A stretch of DNA of 64,000 nucleotides from Lachnospiraceae bacterium (GTDB lineage Bacteria > Bacillota > Clostridia > Lachnospirales > Lachnospiraceae): contig JALCKY010000001.1 in the NCBI GenBank assembly GCA_022647575.1, forward strand, positions 186,001 through 250,000. Reading direction: 5' to 3'. This document shows, in pieces, positions 25,772 through 33,024 of the stretch. The notes beneath the pieces are model-generated. The model was not told where the DNA came from and searched no databases. It worked only from the letters and a program-made list of their open reading frames with translations. Every line of letters starts with the position of its first letter. Positions within the stretch are counted from its first letter, which is position 1. A program made the translations under genes and the position numbers.

Positions 25772-26086
25772 TAAAGGTCCTCCAGGATTTCTTCTGTGAG
25801 ACGCGTGATCTCGGGACTGTCCGTAAGGCTGTGAATCTTTTCAATCTTGTTCTTGATTTCCAGGAAACGTCTGACAAGATGCAGCTTTTTCCTCGTATTC
25901 TTCCAGGCTCTTATCGATTCTCCGGATCAGGTCATGGACTCCCTGCCGGCTGATGTCGTATTCACGTGCGACCTCGCTCAGCGAATAATCGTTCATGACG
26001 ACTTCTTCATAAATCTGTTTCTGGTGATCCGTCAGCAGTTCGCCGTAAAAATCATACAGCAGCGTCTGCTCATATAATTTGTCCAT
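25771..26086 (-). CDS. ylxM: YlxM family SRP-associated helix-turn-helix protein, frameshifted in this sequence
   Basis: A short helix-turn-helix protein (restored length about 104 residues) always found before ffh and linked with SRP. DFYGELLTDHQKQIYEEVVMNDYSLSEVAREYDISRQGVHDLI (in parts) is the HTH core. The frame breaks near 25886: the minus strand has five A in GAAAAAGCTG where four give EEKLHLVRRFLEIKNK and a stop overlapping the ffh start. The start at 26086 (MDKLYEQTL) fits the family; there is no ribosome binding site and the promoter is only 7 bases away. Confidence 0.82.
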
Positions 26087-26093
26087 GCCGTCT

Positions 26094-26122
26094 AATATAC
26101 AGGAAGGCCGCTCTTCTGTCAA
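26094..26122 (-). promoter_or_regulatory. Promoter of the ylxM-ffh block, almost abutting the start codon
   Basis: Minus-strand TTGACA (26117-26122), 17-bp spacer, TATATT (26094-26099). Only 7 bases separate the -10 from the ATG, so the transcript would be leaderless or nearly so. Confidence 0.75.
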
Positions 26123-26150
26123 GTATTTTATCTTTACATTATAAAAAGCA

Positions 26151-26216
26151 GGATACTGTCGGGTTTCCTCCGGGATGCTGTCAGGTTTCCTCCAGGATGC
26201 TGTCAGGTTTCCGCAG
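26151..26216. repeat. Three tandem copies of a 22-bp repeat
   Basis: Consensus ggatgctgtcaggtttcctc plus two bases, copies at 26151-26172, 26173-26194 and 26195-26216; copies two and three differ only at the last few bases. They lie between the divergent promoters of ylxM and the lysine riboswitch. No gene is supported in 26087-26523: the stretch holds these repeats, two promoters, a riboswitch and a terminator. Confidence 0.9.
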
Positions 26217-26234
26217 TTTTTGCCGAACGTCCGA

Positions 26235-26263
26235 TTGACAGGCCGCCGCTTCTGTGCTACCAT
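26235..26263 (+). promoter_or_regulatory. Promoter of the lysine riboswitch and transporter
   Basis: TTGACA (26235-26240), 17-bp spacer, TACCAT (26258-26263); transcription should begin near 26270, just before the riboswitch. Confidence 0.7.
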
Positions 26264-26280
26264 AATCGGAAATTAAACAC

Positions 26281-26432
26281 TTGATAGAGGCGCGGGGAAC
26301 ATCAGTACTGCAAGGATGCGGGAAAGGGAACTCCGCCGAAGCGATTCATAAGCCGTAACCGGTTTGGGATGAGCTGGGCTGCCGGGAAACACCCGTCAGA
26401 CTGTCACATGATTCCATGTGGAGTGCTATCAA
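26281..26432 (+). ncRNA. Lysine riboswitch (L box)
   Basis: The conserved L-box elements occur in order: GATAGAGGCGCG, AGTA, GGGAAAGGGA, CCGAAG, GCTGGG, GCCGGGAA, CTGTCA and GGAGTGCTATC. The P1 stem closes TTGATAG (26281-26287) with CTATCAA (26426-26432). An intrinsic terminator lies about 27 nt downstream, so lysine binding should stop transcription before the ABC transporter genes. I recognised this from the motif series; no covariance search was run. Confidence 0.92.
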
Positions 26433-26459
26433 AAGATGATGGAAATCCAGCATCCAATG

Positions 26460-26482
26460 ACCGCCTCCGGGCGGTTTTTTTG
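26460..26482 (+). terminator. Riboswitch-controlled terminator
   Basis: ACCGCC (26460-26465) pairs with GGCGGT (26470-26475), followed by seven T. It is placed between the lysine riboswitch and the first transporter gene, as the expression platform of an OFF switch. Confidence 0.85.
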
Positions 26483-26523
26483 TACTCAAATCAAGTGCCG
26501 CACAAAAAAAGGGGGAAACATTA

Positions 26524-27489
26524 ATGAAGAAACAGATTTTATCAGCAGTCCTGTCGGCAGCCATGATCCTTGCACTTACCGCATGCGGAAGCACAGCAGC
26601 ATCCTCTTCCGCCGCATCTTCTTCCGGTTCCGCTTCAGCCGCAGCCTCATCAGCAGCCTCAGCCGCTGCCTCAACGGCCGCTTCGGCTGCATCCTCAACC
26701 GCCGCTTCCGGATCCGGTTCCGGTGTGGAAGACGGTGTCCTGACCATCGCCAATGAATGCGGCTATGCTCCTTACAACTGGTCGCAGCCGGATAATTCCA
26801 ATGACGCCGTTCCGATCGCCGATTCCGATCAATATGCCAACGGCTACGATATCCTGATGGCCAAGAAGATCTGCGAAGCCAACAACTGGAAGCTGGAAGT
26901 CAAGCAGCTTGACTGGGATTCCCTGATTCCGGCGGTACAGTCCGGCGTGATCGACGCCGTCATCGCCGGCCAGTCCATGACGGCAGAGCGTGCGCAGCAG
27001 GTCGATTTTGCAGGCCCGTATCTGTATGCAACCATCGTCTGCCTCACAAAATCCAGCAGCAAGTTCGCATCCGCCAAGGGAATCTCCGATCTCTCCGGCG
27101 GCTCCTGCACCTCCCAGATGGGAACCATCTGGTATGACACCTGCCTTCCGCAGATCAGCGGAGCCAATATCCAGACGGCATCCGAATCCGCACCGGCCAT
27201 GCTGATGGCTCTGGAATCCGGACAGGTTGACTACATCTGCACGGATATGCCGACCGCACAGGGTGCCGTCATTGCGTATCCGGATCTGAAGATTCTCGAT
27301 TTCTCCACAGGAGATGACAACTTCAAAGTCTCCGACGAGGAAATCAACATCGGCATTTCCGTCCGCAAGGGCAACACGGTCCTGAAAGATGCCATCGACA
27401 AGGTGCTTTCCGGAATGACCAAAGATGATTTCAACGACATGATGAACGCGGCAATTAAAATCCAGCCGATTCAGTCTTCGGCCTCTTAA
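26524..27489 (+). CDS. Amino-acid ABC transporter substrate-binding lipoprotein (predicted lysine)
   Basis: A 321-residue lipoprotein: signal peptide with lipobox LTAC (Cys21), then an unusually long Ala/Ser linker (about residues 22-67), then an SBP_bac_3 fold (ANECGYAPYNW, GYDILMAKKICE, GQSMTAERAQQVDFAGPY). GGGGG precedes the ATG. It is the first gene of a three-gene importer set behind a lysine riboswitch, so lysine is the most likely substrate; arginine or another basic amino acid is possible. Confidence 0.9.
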   Translation: MKKQILSAVLSAAMILALTACGSTAASSSAASSSGSASAAASSAASAAASTAASAASSTAASGSGSGVEDGVLTIANECGYAPYNWSQPDNSNDAVPIADSDQYANGYDILMAKKICEANNWKLEVKQLDWDSLIPAVQSGVIDAVIAGQSMTAERAQQVDFAGPYLYATIVCLTKSSSKFASAKGISDLSGGSCTSQMGTIWYDTCLPQISGANIQTASESAPAMLMALESGQVDYICTDMPTAQGAVIAYPDLKILDFSTGDDNFKVSDEEINIGISVRKGNTVLKDAIDKVLSGMTKDDFNDMMNAAIKIQPIQSSAS

Positions 27490-27498
27490 AGGAGTACT

Positions 27499-28326
27499 AT
27501 GAATCCATTCCAGAAACTGGGAACAGATATCGCGACGCTGTGGGCAAAATACGGCGCCACGTACATGGGCGGCATCAGCCGCACGCTTATCCTGGCCATC
27601 GTCGCAACCGTCATCGGATGCCTGATCGGTTTTCTGTGCGGCATCCTGCAGACGATTCCGGTCGCCAAAACAGACAACCCGGCAAAGAAATTCTTTGTCG
27701 GACTTCTGAATGTCATCATCCGGATCTATGTCGAAGTGTTCCGCGGCACGCCTATGATTCTTCAGGCCGTCTTCATTTTCTACGGCCTGCCTTATTTCTC
27801 AAATAATACGATTCAGTTCACGAATCTCTGGTCGGTGGCCATCCTCGTGGTCTCGGTCAACACCGGAGCCTACATGGCGGAATCCGTCCGCGGCGGAATT
27901 ATTTCCGTCGATCCCGGACAGACCGAAGGCGCCATGGCGATCGGCATGACCCACTGGCAGACGATGACCAGTGTCGTCCTTCCTCAGGCTTTCCGAAACA
28001 TCATCCCGCAGATCGGCAACAACTACATCATCAACGTCAAGGATACTTCCGTCATGTTCATCATCGGCTTCTCCGATTTCTTTGCGGTTCACAAGTCCGT
28101 CTCCGGCGCGACCTTTACGTATTTCCCGTCTGCCACGATTGAAATGATCGGCTATCTCACGATGACGCTGGTCGCTTCTTTCCTGCTTCGTTTCCTGGAA
28201 AAGAAAATCGAGGGAAAGAGCGATTACGAGCTCGTGCAGAAAGATGCGCTGACCCCGACTGCCGGCGTCTACAGCTACAGCGAAAAGCCGAAATCACAGA
28301 ATAAAGATGAGGAGGTCCTGAAATGA
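27499..28326 (+). CDS. Amino-acid ABC transporter permease (predicted lysine)
   Basis: A 275-residue HisM/GlnP-type permease with about five transmembrane helices. [20 protein letters not shown] and the EAA loop [28 protein letters not shown] (in parts) mark the polar amino-acid uptake family. Nine bases after the binding-protein gene; its stop overlaps the ATPase start as ATGA. The C-terminal tail (about 30 residues) is polar and cytoplasmic. Confidence 0.93.
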   Translation: MNPFQKLGTDIATLWAKYGATYMGGISRTLILAIVATVIGCLIGFLCGILQTIPVAKTDNPAKKFFVGLLNVIIRIYVEVFRGTPMILQAVFIFYGLPYFSNNTIQFTNLWSVAILVVSVNTGAYMAESVRGGIISVDPGQTEGAMAIGMTHWQTMTSVVLPQAFRNIIPQIGNNYIINVKDTSVMFIIGFSDFFAVHKSVSGATFTYFPSATIEMIGYLTMTLVASFLLRFLEKKIEGKSDYELVQKDALTPTAGVYSYSEKPKSQNKDEEVLK

Positions 28327-29063
28327 GCGAACGGATTCTCCAGGTAAACCACCTGTCCAAGACCTTCGGAAGTCACGAAGTCCTGAGGGATATCGATTTC
28401 AACGTCAGCAAGGGCGATGTCACAGCCATCATCGGCGCGTCCGGTTCCGGCAAGTCCACTCTTCTGCGCTGCATCAACCTCCTGGAGACACCGACTTCCG
28501 GGGAGATTCTCTTCCATGACCAGAACGTTGCGGCCCACGGAATCAAGGCTTCGGAATACCGCGCAAAAGTCGGCATGGTCTTCCAGTCCTTCAACCTCTT
28601 TGCAAATATGAATGTTCTGAAGAACTGCATGGTCGGCCAGACCAAAGTGCTCCATAAATCGGCCGAGGATGCGAAGACAAACGCCATGAAGTATCTCGAC
28701 CATGTCGGCATGTCCGAATACATCAATGCACGCCCGCGGCAGCTTTCCGGCGGTCAGAAACAGCGTGTGGCCATCGCCCGCGCCCTGGCCATGGAACCGG
28801 AGGTTCTGCTCTTTGACGAGCCCACTTCCGCCCTGGATCCGGAAATGGTCGGTGAAGTCCTGGACGTCATGGCCAATCTTGCCAAAGAAGGAATGACCAT
28901 GCTGGTCGTCACGCATGAAATGGCATTTGCCAGGGACATTTCCAGCCATGTCGTCTACATGAACCAGGGCGTCATCTGCGAAGAAGGACGTCCGCAGGAT
29001 CTTTTCACGAATCCTCAGAAAAAGGAAACGCAGGAATTTCTTTCCAGATTCCGCAAAGGCTGA
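28323..29063 (+). CDS. Amino-acid ABC transporter ATP-binding protein (predicted lysine)
   Basis: A 246-residue GlnQ-type ATPase powering the importer: Walker [11 protein letters not shown]-loop MVFQSFNLF, signature [15 protein letters not shown], Walker [15 protein letters not shown] and the switch histidine in VVTHEMAFA. It overlaps the permease by 4 bp and is followed by a strong terminator, ending the operon. Confidence 0.94.
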   Translation: MSERILQVNHLSKTFGSHEVLRDIDFNVSKGDVTAIIGASGSGKSTLLRCINLLETPTSGEILFHDQNVAAHGIKASEYRAKVGMVFQSFNLFANMNVLKNCMVGQTKVLHKSAEDAKTNAMKYLDHVGMSEYINARPRQLSGGQKQRVAIARALAMEPEVLLFDEPTSALDPEMVGEVLDVMANLAKEGMTMLVVTHEMAFARDISSHVVYMNQGVICEEGRPQDLFTNPQKKETQEFLSRFRKG

Positions 29064-29081
29064 TTTTTTCCAAAAAAGAAA

Positions 29082-29114
29082 CGGCAGGACCTCGTCCTGC
29101 CGCTTCTTTTTTTA
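29082..29114. terminator. Bidirectional terminator between the ABC transporter and xdh operons
   Basis: CGGCAGGAC (29082-29090) and GTCCTGCCG (29094-29102) form a 9-bp stem with a 3-nt loop; T-rich tails flank both sides, serving both convergent operons. Confidence 0.9.
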
Positions 29115-29138
29115 TGCTTCTTTTTCCATACTTCTTTT

Positions 29139-29669
29139 TTAATCTGAGTTCTGCAGATCCTTCGGGAGCTTTTTCCCGTTCCGCCTGTACATCGTCTTTT
29201 TGACTGCCCGGAGAATATTCTCATATCCGGTACAGCGGCACAGGTGCCCGGACAGAAGCTTTCTCAGCTCATCATCCGTATAGATCTTCCCCTGTTCCAG
29301 AATCTCTTCTGCCGTCAGAATGAATCCCGGGCTGCAGAAGCCGCACTGGATGGCCGTCTCATCCACAAACGCCTGCTGGATGTCTGAAAGCTCGCCGTTC
29401 GGCCCCGTAAGGCCTTCCAGCGTCGTGATATGCTTGCCTTCCGCCCATACCGCCATATAGATGCAGGAATTGAAGCATTCCCCGTCGATGATGACGTTGC
29501 AGGCACCGCACTCGCCGACCTCGCAGCCTTTCTTTACCGAAGTCAGGCTGTAGTCATTTCTCAGCATGTCCGTAAGGGAAGCACGGACATCGACCATGGC
29601 GGAGCGTTTCACATTATTGATATAACAGGTTACTAATTTATACTGTCTTTCCTGACATGCTTCAGCCAT
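29139..29669 (-). CDS. xdhC: Xanthine dehydrogenase, [2Fe-2S] subunit
   Basis: A 176-residue iron-sulfur subunit passing electrons from the molybdenum site to FAD. The plant-ferredoxin cluster has C49, C54, C57 and C69 (KKGCEVGECGACNV); the second cluster has C109, C112, C144 and C146 (IQCGFCSPGF, LCRCTGY). All eight ligands are present. Its start overlaps the stop of the FAD subunit gene by one base (TGATG). Naming follows E. coli XdhABC, to which all three subunits show close similarity by eye. Confidence 0.92.
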   Translation of the reverse strand: MAEACQERQYKLVTCYINNVKRSAMVDVRASLTDMLRNDYSLTSVKKGCEVGECGACNVIIDGECFNSCIYMAVWAEGKHITTLEGLTGPNGELSDIQQAFVDETAIQCGFCSPGFILTAEEILEQGKIYTDDELRKLLSGHLCRCTGYENILRAVKKTMYRRNGKKLPKDLQNSD

Positions 29670-30550
29670 CAGATCTCACCTCCCGAAAGCTTGATTGCTT
29701 CGATCATGGCACGCTGCGCCAGCACAACGCACAGATGTTCACGGAAGTCCTTGGCTGCACGCCAGGAATCTCTCGGCTGGACATCCTTTTTGACTTCCCT
29801 GGCCACTTCTTCGACGGTCTTCATGCTGACCGGCTTGCCTTTCCCGAGTGCCTCCGCCGTACGTGCACGCAGCGGAACCGGTCCTGCCACGCCGTAAGCG
29901 ATGCGGACGTCCTTGATGGTCTTTTTATCCTGGGACAGCCTTACGTTGACCGAGCATCCGGTCGTTGCGATTTCCATGGCATTCCGCATGCCGTACTTGA
30001 TGTAATGTCCCTTGTAGCCCGTATAGGAATCTTTCGGGATCAGGATGGCCGTCTGGATTTCATCATGGGCCAGATCGACTTTTCCGGGTCCCAGATAGAA
30101 CTTCTCGATCGGTTCCGTACGGACGCCGTTCGGTCCCGTGATTTCGATAATCGCATCGTAGGCGTGCAGCGTCGAAGAGGAATCCGCCGACGTCACGCCG
30201 TTGCAGGTATTGCCTCCGATGGTTCCGATGGCCCGGATCTGCGGACCGCCGACCATGTCGACTGCTTCTCCCAGGACATTGATGTGCTTCTTGATGATCG
30301 GATCCTTCGTGATGTGTGAAAAGGACGTCAGGGAACCGATCCGGATGGTTCCTGCCTTATCTATGCTGACGCCGCGCATTTCATCCAGCATGTAAATGCT
30401 GACAAGCTCGCGTCCTGCCCTCTTGCCGCTTCTTACCTGAACCAGTACATCGGATCCGCCTGCCAGGATCTGGGCTTCCGGATGTTCCTGAAGGAGCCGG
30501 ATTGCGTCTGGTACGTTTTTTGCTTCATATAATGCTTTGATATCGTACAC
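29669..30550 (-). CDS. xdhB: Xanthine dehydrogenase, FAD-binding subunit
   Basis: A 293-residue PCMH-type FAD subunit. ILAGGSDVLVQVRSGK and IRAIGTIGGNTCNGVTSADS are the two FAD-binding loops; the C-terminal CO-dehydrogenase flavoprotein domain follows. It passes electrons from the iron-sulfur subunit to NAD or another acceptor. It lies between the molybdenum and iron-sulfur subunit genes (14 bp and 1 bp overlap) in the order xdhA-xdhB-xdhC. Confidence 0.92.
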   Translation of the reverse strand: MYDIKALYEAKNVPDAIRLLQEHPEAQILAGGSDVLVQVRSGKRAGRELVSIYMLDEMRGVSIDKAGTIRIGSLTSFSHITKDPIIKKHINVLGEAVDMVGGPQIRAIGTIGGNTCNGVTSADSSSTLHAYDAIIEITGPNGVRTEPIEKFYLGPGKVDLAHDEIQTAILIPKDSYTGYKGHYIKYGMRNAMEIATTGCSVNVRLSQDKKTIKDVRIAYGVAGPVPLRARTAEALGKGKPVSMKTVEEVAREVKKDVQPRDSWRAAKDFREHLCVVLAQRAMIEAIKLSGGEI

Positions 30551-30564
30551 TTTCGTCCACCTCC

Positions 30565-32853
30565 TTAATCCTTGATCAGATGAGCTTCCGAGAATTTACG
30601 GAAGAGATTGTGCGGGTTCATCGGAAGTTCGTCAAACTCGACGCCCGTTGCATTCAGCAGGGCATTCCGGATCGCGGGCGCGACCGGAAGGGTCGGCGGC
30701 TCACCGAGTGCTTTTGTGCCGTATGCCGAAGTCGGTTCCGGGTTCTCCACGAACTGTACTTCCAGATGCGGATGATCCATGAACGTTGAAAGCTTGTAGT
30801 CGAGAAGATTGTTATTGAGTGCCTTTCCGGTCTTCTGGTCATACAGAAGCTGTTCGGAAAGCGCATAGCCGATGCCCATGCTCATGCCGCCTTCCACCTG
30901 GGCTTTGGCAAGCGCAGGATTGATGATGGTGCCGGCATCATGGACATTGATGATCTTCAGGACCTTGACCTTGCACATCGGGATATCGACTTCGATTTCC
31001 GCGAAGCAGCATCCGAAGCTGTAGGCATTCGAACGGCTGGTCGTCGTCTTTTCCATCGAAAGGTGCTCGCTGTGCTCCTTGTTGTAAAGGGCTTCCTTCG
31101 CCAGATCCCCGAGGCTCATCAGGATGCGCCCGTCCGTAACGCGGACGATGTTTCCGTCGATGATATCCATCAGATACGGCTGCATTCTGGTATACTCATA
31201 GGCGGACTGAAGGATCTTCTCCTTGAAAGCTTCCCCGCATCCGCGGATTCCGAGTCCGGCCTCATAGGTCTGACGCGATGCATAGGCACCTGTTCCGAAC
31301 GGCGTCACATCCGTATCCTGGCAAGATACCACATGCACCATATGGAACGGCACGCCCAGCGTATCCGCAGCCATCTGCGTAAAGGCCGTATCAGCGCCCT
31401 GTCCGATTTCCGTTTCTCCCAGCTGAACCTGAACCGAACCGTCCTGATTGAGGACCATGCGGCAGGATACCGACTCCAGGGAGATCGGCCACACGCCGGT
31501 CGTATACCAGAAGACGGAGCATCCGACCCCGCGGCGGACATCGCCTTCCTGATTCTGGTATTCCCTGTACTTCTTTTCATAATCCACATATTTTGCACCG
31601 ACGGTCAGCGTCTGGCGGAAGGTATCCGAATACAGTTCATTCTTGAAGAAATCATTCTTGAATCCCATCGGCATCGTATGCTCCATGCGATACTGCAGCG
31701 GATCAAGATTCAGCCTGCGGCAGATATCGTCGGTATGGCATTCAATTGCCCATGTCGCCTGCGGCATTCCGTATCCTCTCATGGCACCGGCTACCGAACG
31801 GTTCGTAAAGATCGTATAGGCATCGCCGTCGACATTCGGGCACGGGTAAAGCTGCGGGACAGCACCGAGGCCTTTTGCCGCGATGGCATGTCCGTGGGAG
31901 GCATAGGCTCCCTGATTGGAGAACACTTCCACCTTGCGGGCAACCAGCGTTCCGTCTTTTCTGACGAAGGAAATAAAATGCGTCCGGAGTGCATGGCGGA
32001 CACGGCAGTTCACGAAAGTTTCCTCACGCGTCGTTTCCAGCTTGACCAGACGTCCGCCCACCTGCGTGGAAAGATAAGCACAGAGCGGTTCATAAAGGGC
32101 ATCCTGCTTGTCGCCGAAACCGCCACCGATATAAGGCTTGACGATGCGGACGCGTCCCCAGTCGACACCCAGTGCCGTTCCGACAACGCGGCGCACGATG
32201 TGGGGAATCTGCGTCGAGGCGACAACCACGATTTTTTCATTTTCCTCGTAAGCAAAGCAGACCGCATTTTCAATATGGCAGTGCTGGACGGTCGGCGTAT
32301 CGTACCATCCTTCTACCTTGATCAGTCCCTTTTCTTTGGAGGCTTCTTCATAATTGCCGTTATGGATCGAGGTATGGGCCAGGATATTGTTCGGGAACTT
32401 CTCATGAAGCTGGGGAGCTCCGTCCTTCATGGCCTCCTGCGCATCCAGCACAAAAGGCAGTGTTTCATATTCCACTTTGATCAGGCGCACGGCCTCAACT
32501 GCGGAGACTTCATCTTCCGCAACGACAGCCGCCACGTCATCGCCGTAGTAGCGCACATGGCTGACAAGAAGGTGACGGTCGGCAACGTCCTGATGGGCCG
32601 GATCCAGGGAATACGGATGTCCGGCAGTCGGGAACGGATAATCCGGCACGTCGAAGCATGTAACGATCTTAATGACTCCTGGGACCTTCTTCGCTTCCGA
32701 AATATCGACTGATTTCACGATACCGTGCGCAACGGTTGAATGAACGATTTTTGCGATCAGTGCCTTTCTGGGGCACAGATCATCCGTATACATCGTTCTC
32801 CCGGCCGCCTTGTCATGAGCATCGACTCTCGGCATACTCTTTCCTATGAGCAT
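30565..32853 (-). CDS. xdhA: Xanthine dehydrogenase, molybdenum-binding subunit
   Basis: A 762-residue molybdopterin subunit of the xanthine oxidase family. PYIGGGFGDKQDAL and TEIGQGADTAF bind the cofactor, AMRGYGMPQ provides the substrate arginine, and GEPPTLPVAPAI carries the catalytic glutamate (E718). It hydroxylates a purine such as hypoxanthine or xanthine; a related heterocycle cannot be excluded. The cofactor-maturation protein often encoded nearby is absent. AAGGA lies 9 bases before the ATG, and a consensus promoter flanked by TTGTACAA palindromes drives the operon. Confidence 0.92.
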   Translation of the reverse strand: MLIGKSMPRVDAHDKAAGRTMYTDDLCPRKALIAKIVHSTVAHGIVKSVDISEAKKVPGVIKIVTCFDVPDYPFPTAGHPYSLDPAHQDVADRHLLVSHVRYYGDDVAAVVAEDEVSAVEAVRLIKVEYETLPFVLDAQEAMKDGAPQLHEKFPNNILAHTSIHNGNYEEASKEKGLIKVEGWYDTPTVQHCHIENAVCFAYEENEKIVVVASTQIPHIVRRVVGTALGVDWGRVRIVKPYIGGGFGDKQDALYEPLCAYLSTQVGGRLVKLETTREETFVNCRVRHALRTHFISFVRKDGTLVARKVEVFSNQGAYASHGHAIAAKGLGAVPQLYPCPNVDGDAYTIFTNRSVAGAMRGYGMPQATWAIECHTDDICRRLNLDPLQYRMEHTMPMGFKNDFFKNELYSDTFRQTLTVGAKYVDYEKKYREYQNQEGDVRRGVGCSVFWYTTGVWPISLESVSCRMVLNQDGSVQVQLGETEIGQGADTAFTQMAADTLGVPFHMVHVVSCQDTDVTPFGTGAYASRQTYEAGLGIRGCGEAFKEKILQSAYEYTRMQPYLMDIIDGNIVRVTDGRILMSLGDLAKEALYNKEHSEHLSMEKTTTSRSNAYSFGCCFAEIEVDIPMCKVKVLKIINVHDAGTIINPALAKAQVEGGMSMGIGYALSEQLLYDQKTGKALNNNLLDYKLSTFMDHPHLEVQFVENPEPTSAYGTKALGEPPTLPVAPAIRNALLNATGVEFDELPMNPHNLFRKFSEAHLIKD

Positions 32854-32899
32854 ACATTCACGTCCTTCCTCAGAAATTTAATCAAACAAATTTTGTTCC

Positions 32900-32954
32900 T
32901 TGTACAATAAAATTATATAGATATGGAAATGCTCTGTCAATCGTTTTTGTACAA
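32900..32954 (-). promoter_or_regulatory. Consensus xdh promoter flanked by two TTGTACAA operators
   Basis: Minus-strand TTGACA (32935-32940) and TATAAT (32912-32917) are 17 bp apart, a perfect consensus. The 8-bp palindrome TTGTACAA occurs twice: at 32900-32907, over the expected transcription start, and at 32947-32954, just upstream of the -35. This is the layout of a repressor that loops or blocks polymerase. The regulator gene is not obvious in the window. Confidence 0.75.
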
Positions 32955-32964
32955 TTTGAACAAA

Positions 32965-32981
32965 TTCGGCAGTTTGCCGAA
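32965..32981 (-). terminator. Inverted repeat behind the amidohydrolase gene (weak terminator or operator)
   Basis: TTCGGCA and TGCCGAA form a 7-bp stem with a 3-nt loop; on the minus strand it is followed by TTTGTT. It lies 44 bp after the amidohydrolase stop and upstream of the xdh promoter. Confidence 0.5.
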
Positions 32982-33024
32982 CAAAAACTTTTGTAAGGTT
33001 GTAACGAAAACCCGGAAATCCGCT

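Noticed and set aside
25841-26263. A longer version of ylxM starting near 26263
   Set aside because: The extra N-terminus would be encoded by the tandem repeats and lie upstream of the promoter; it does not match YlxM proteins.
26580-26730. A repeat array or CRISPR-like pattern in the lipoprotein gene
   Set aside because: It is the low-complexity Ala/Ser linker; codons vary and no spacer-repeat pattern is present.
30940-32712. A 590-codon plus-strand open frame
   Set aside because: Antisense shadow of xdhA, whose cofactor motifs are complete.
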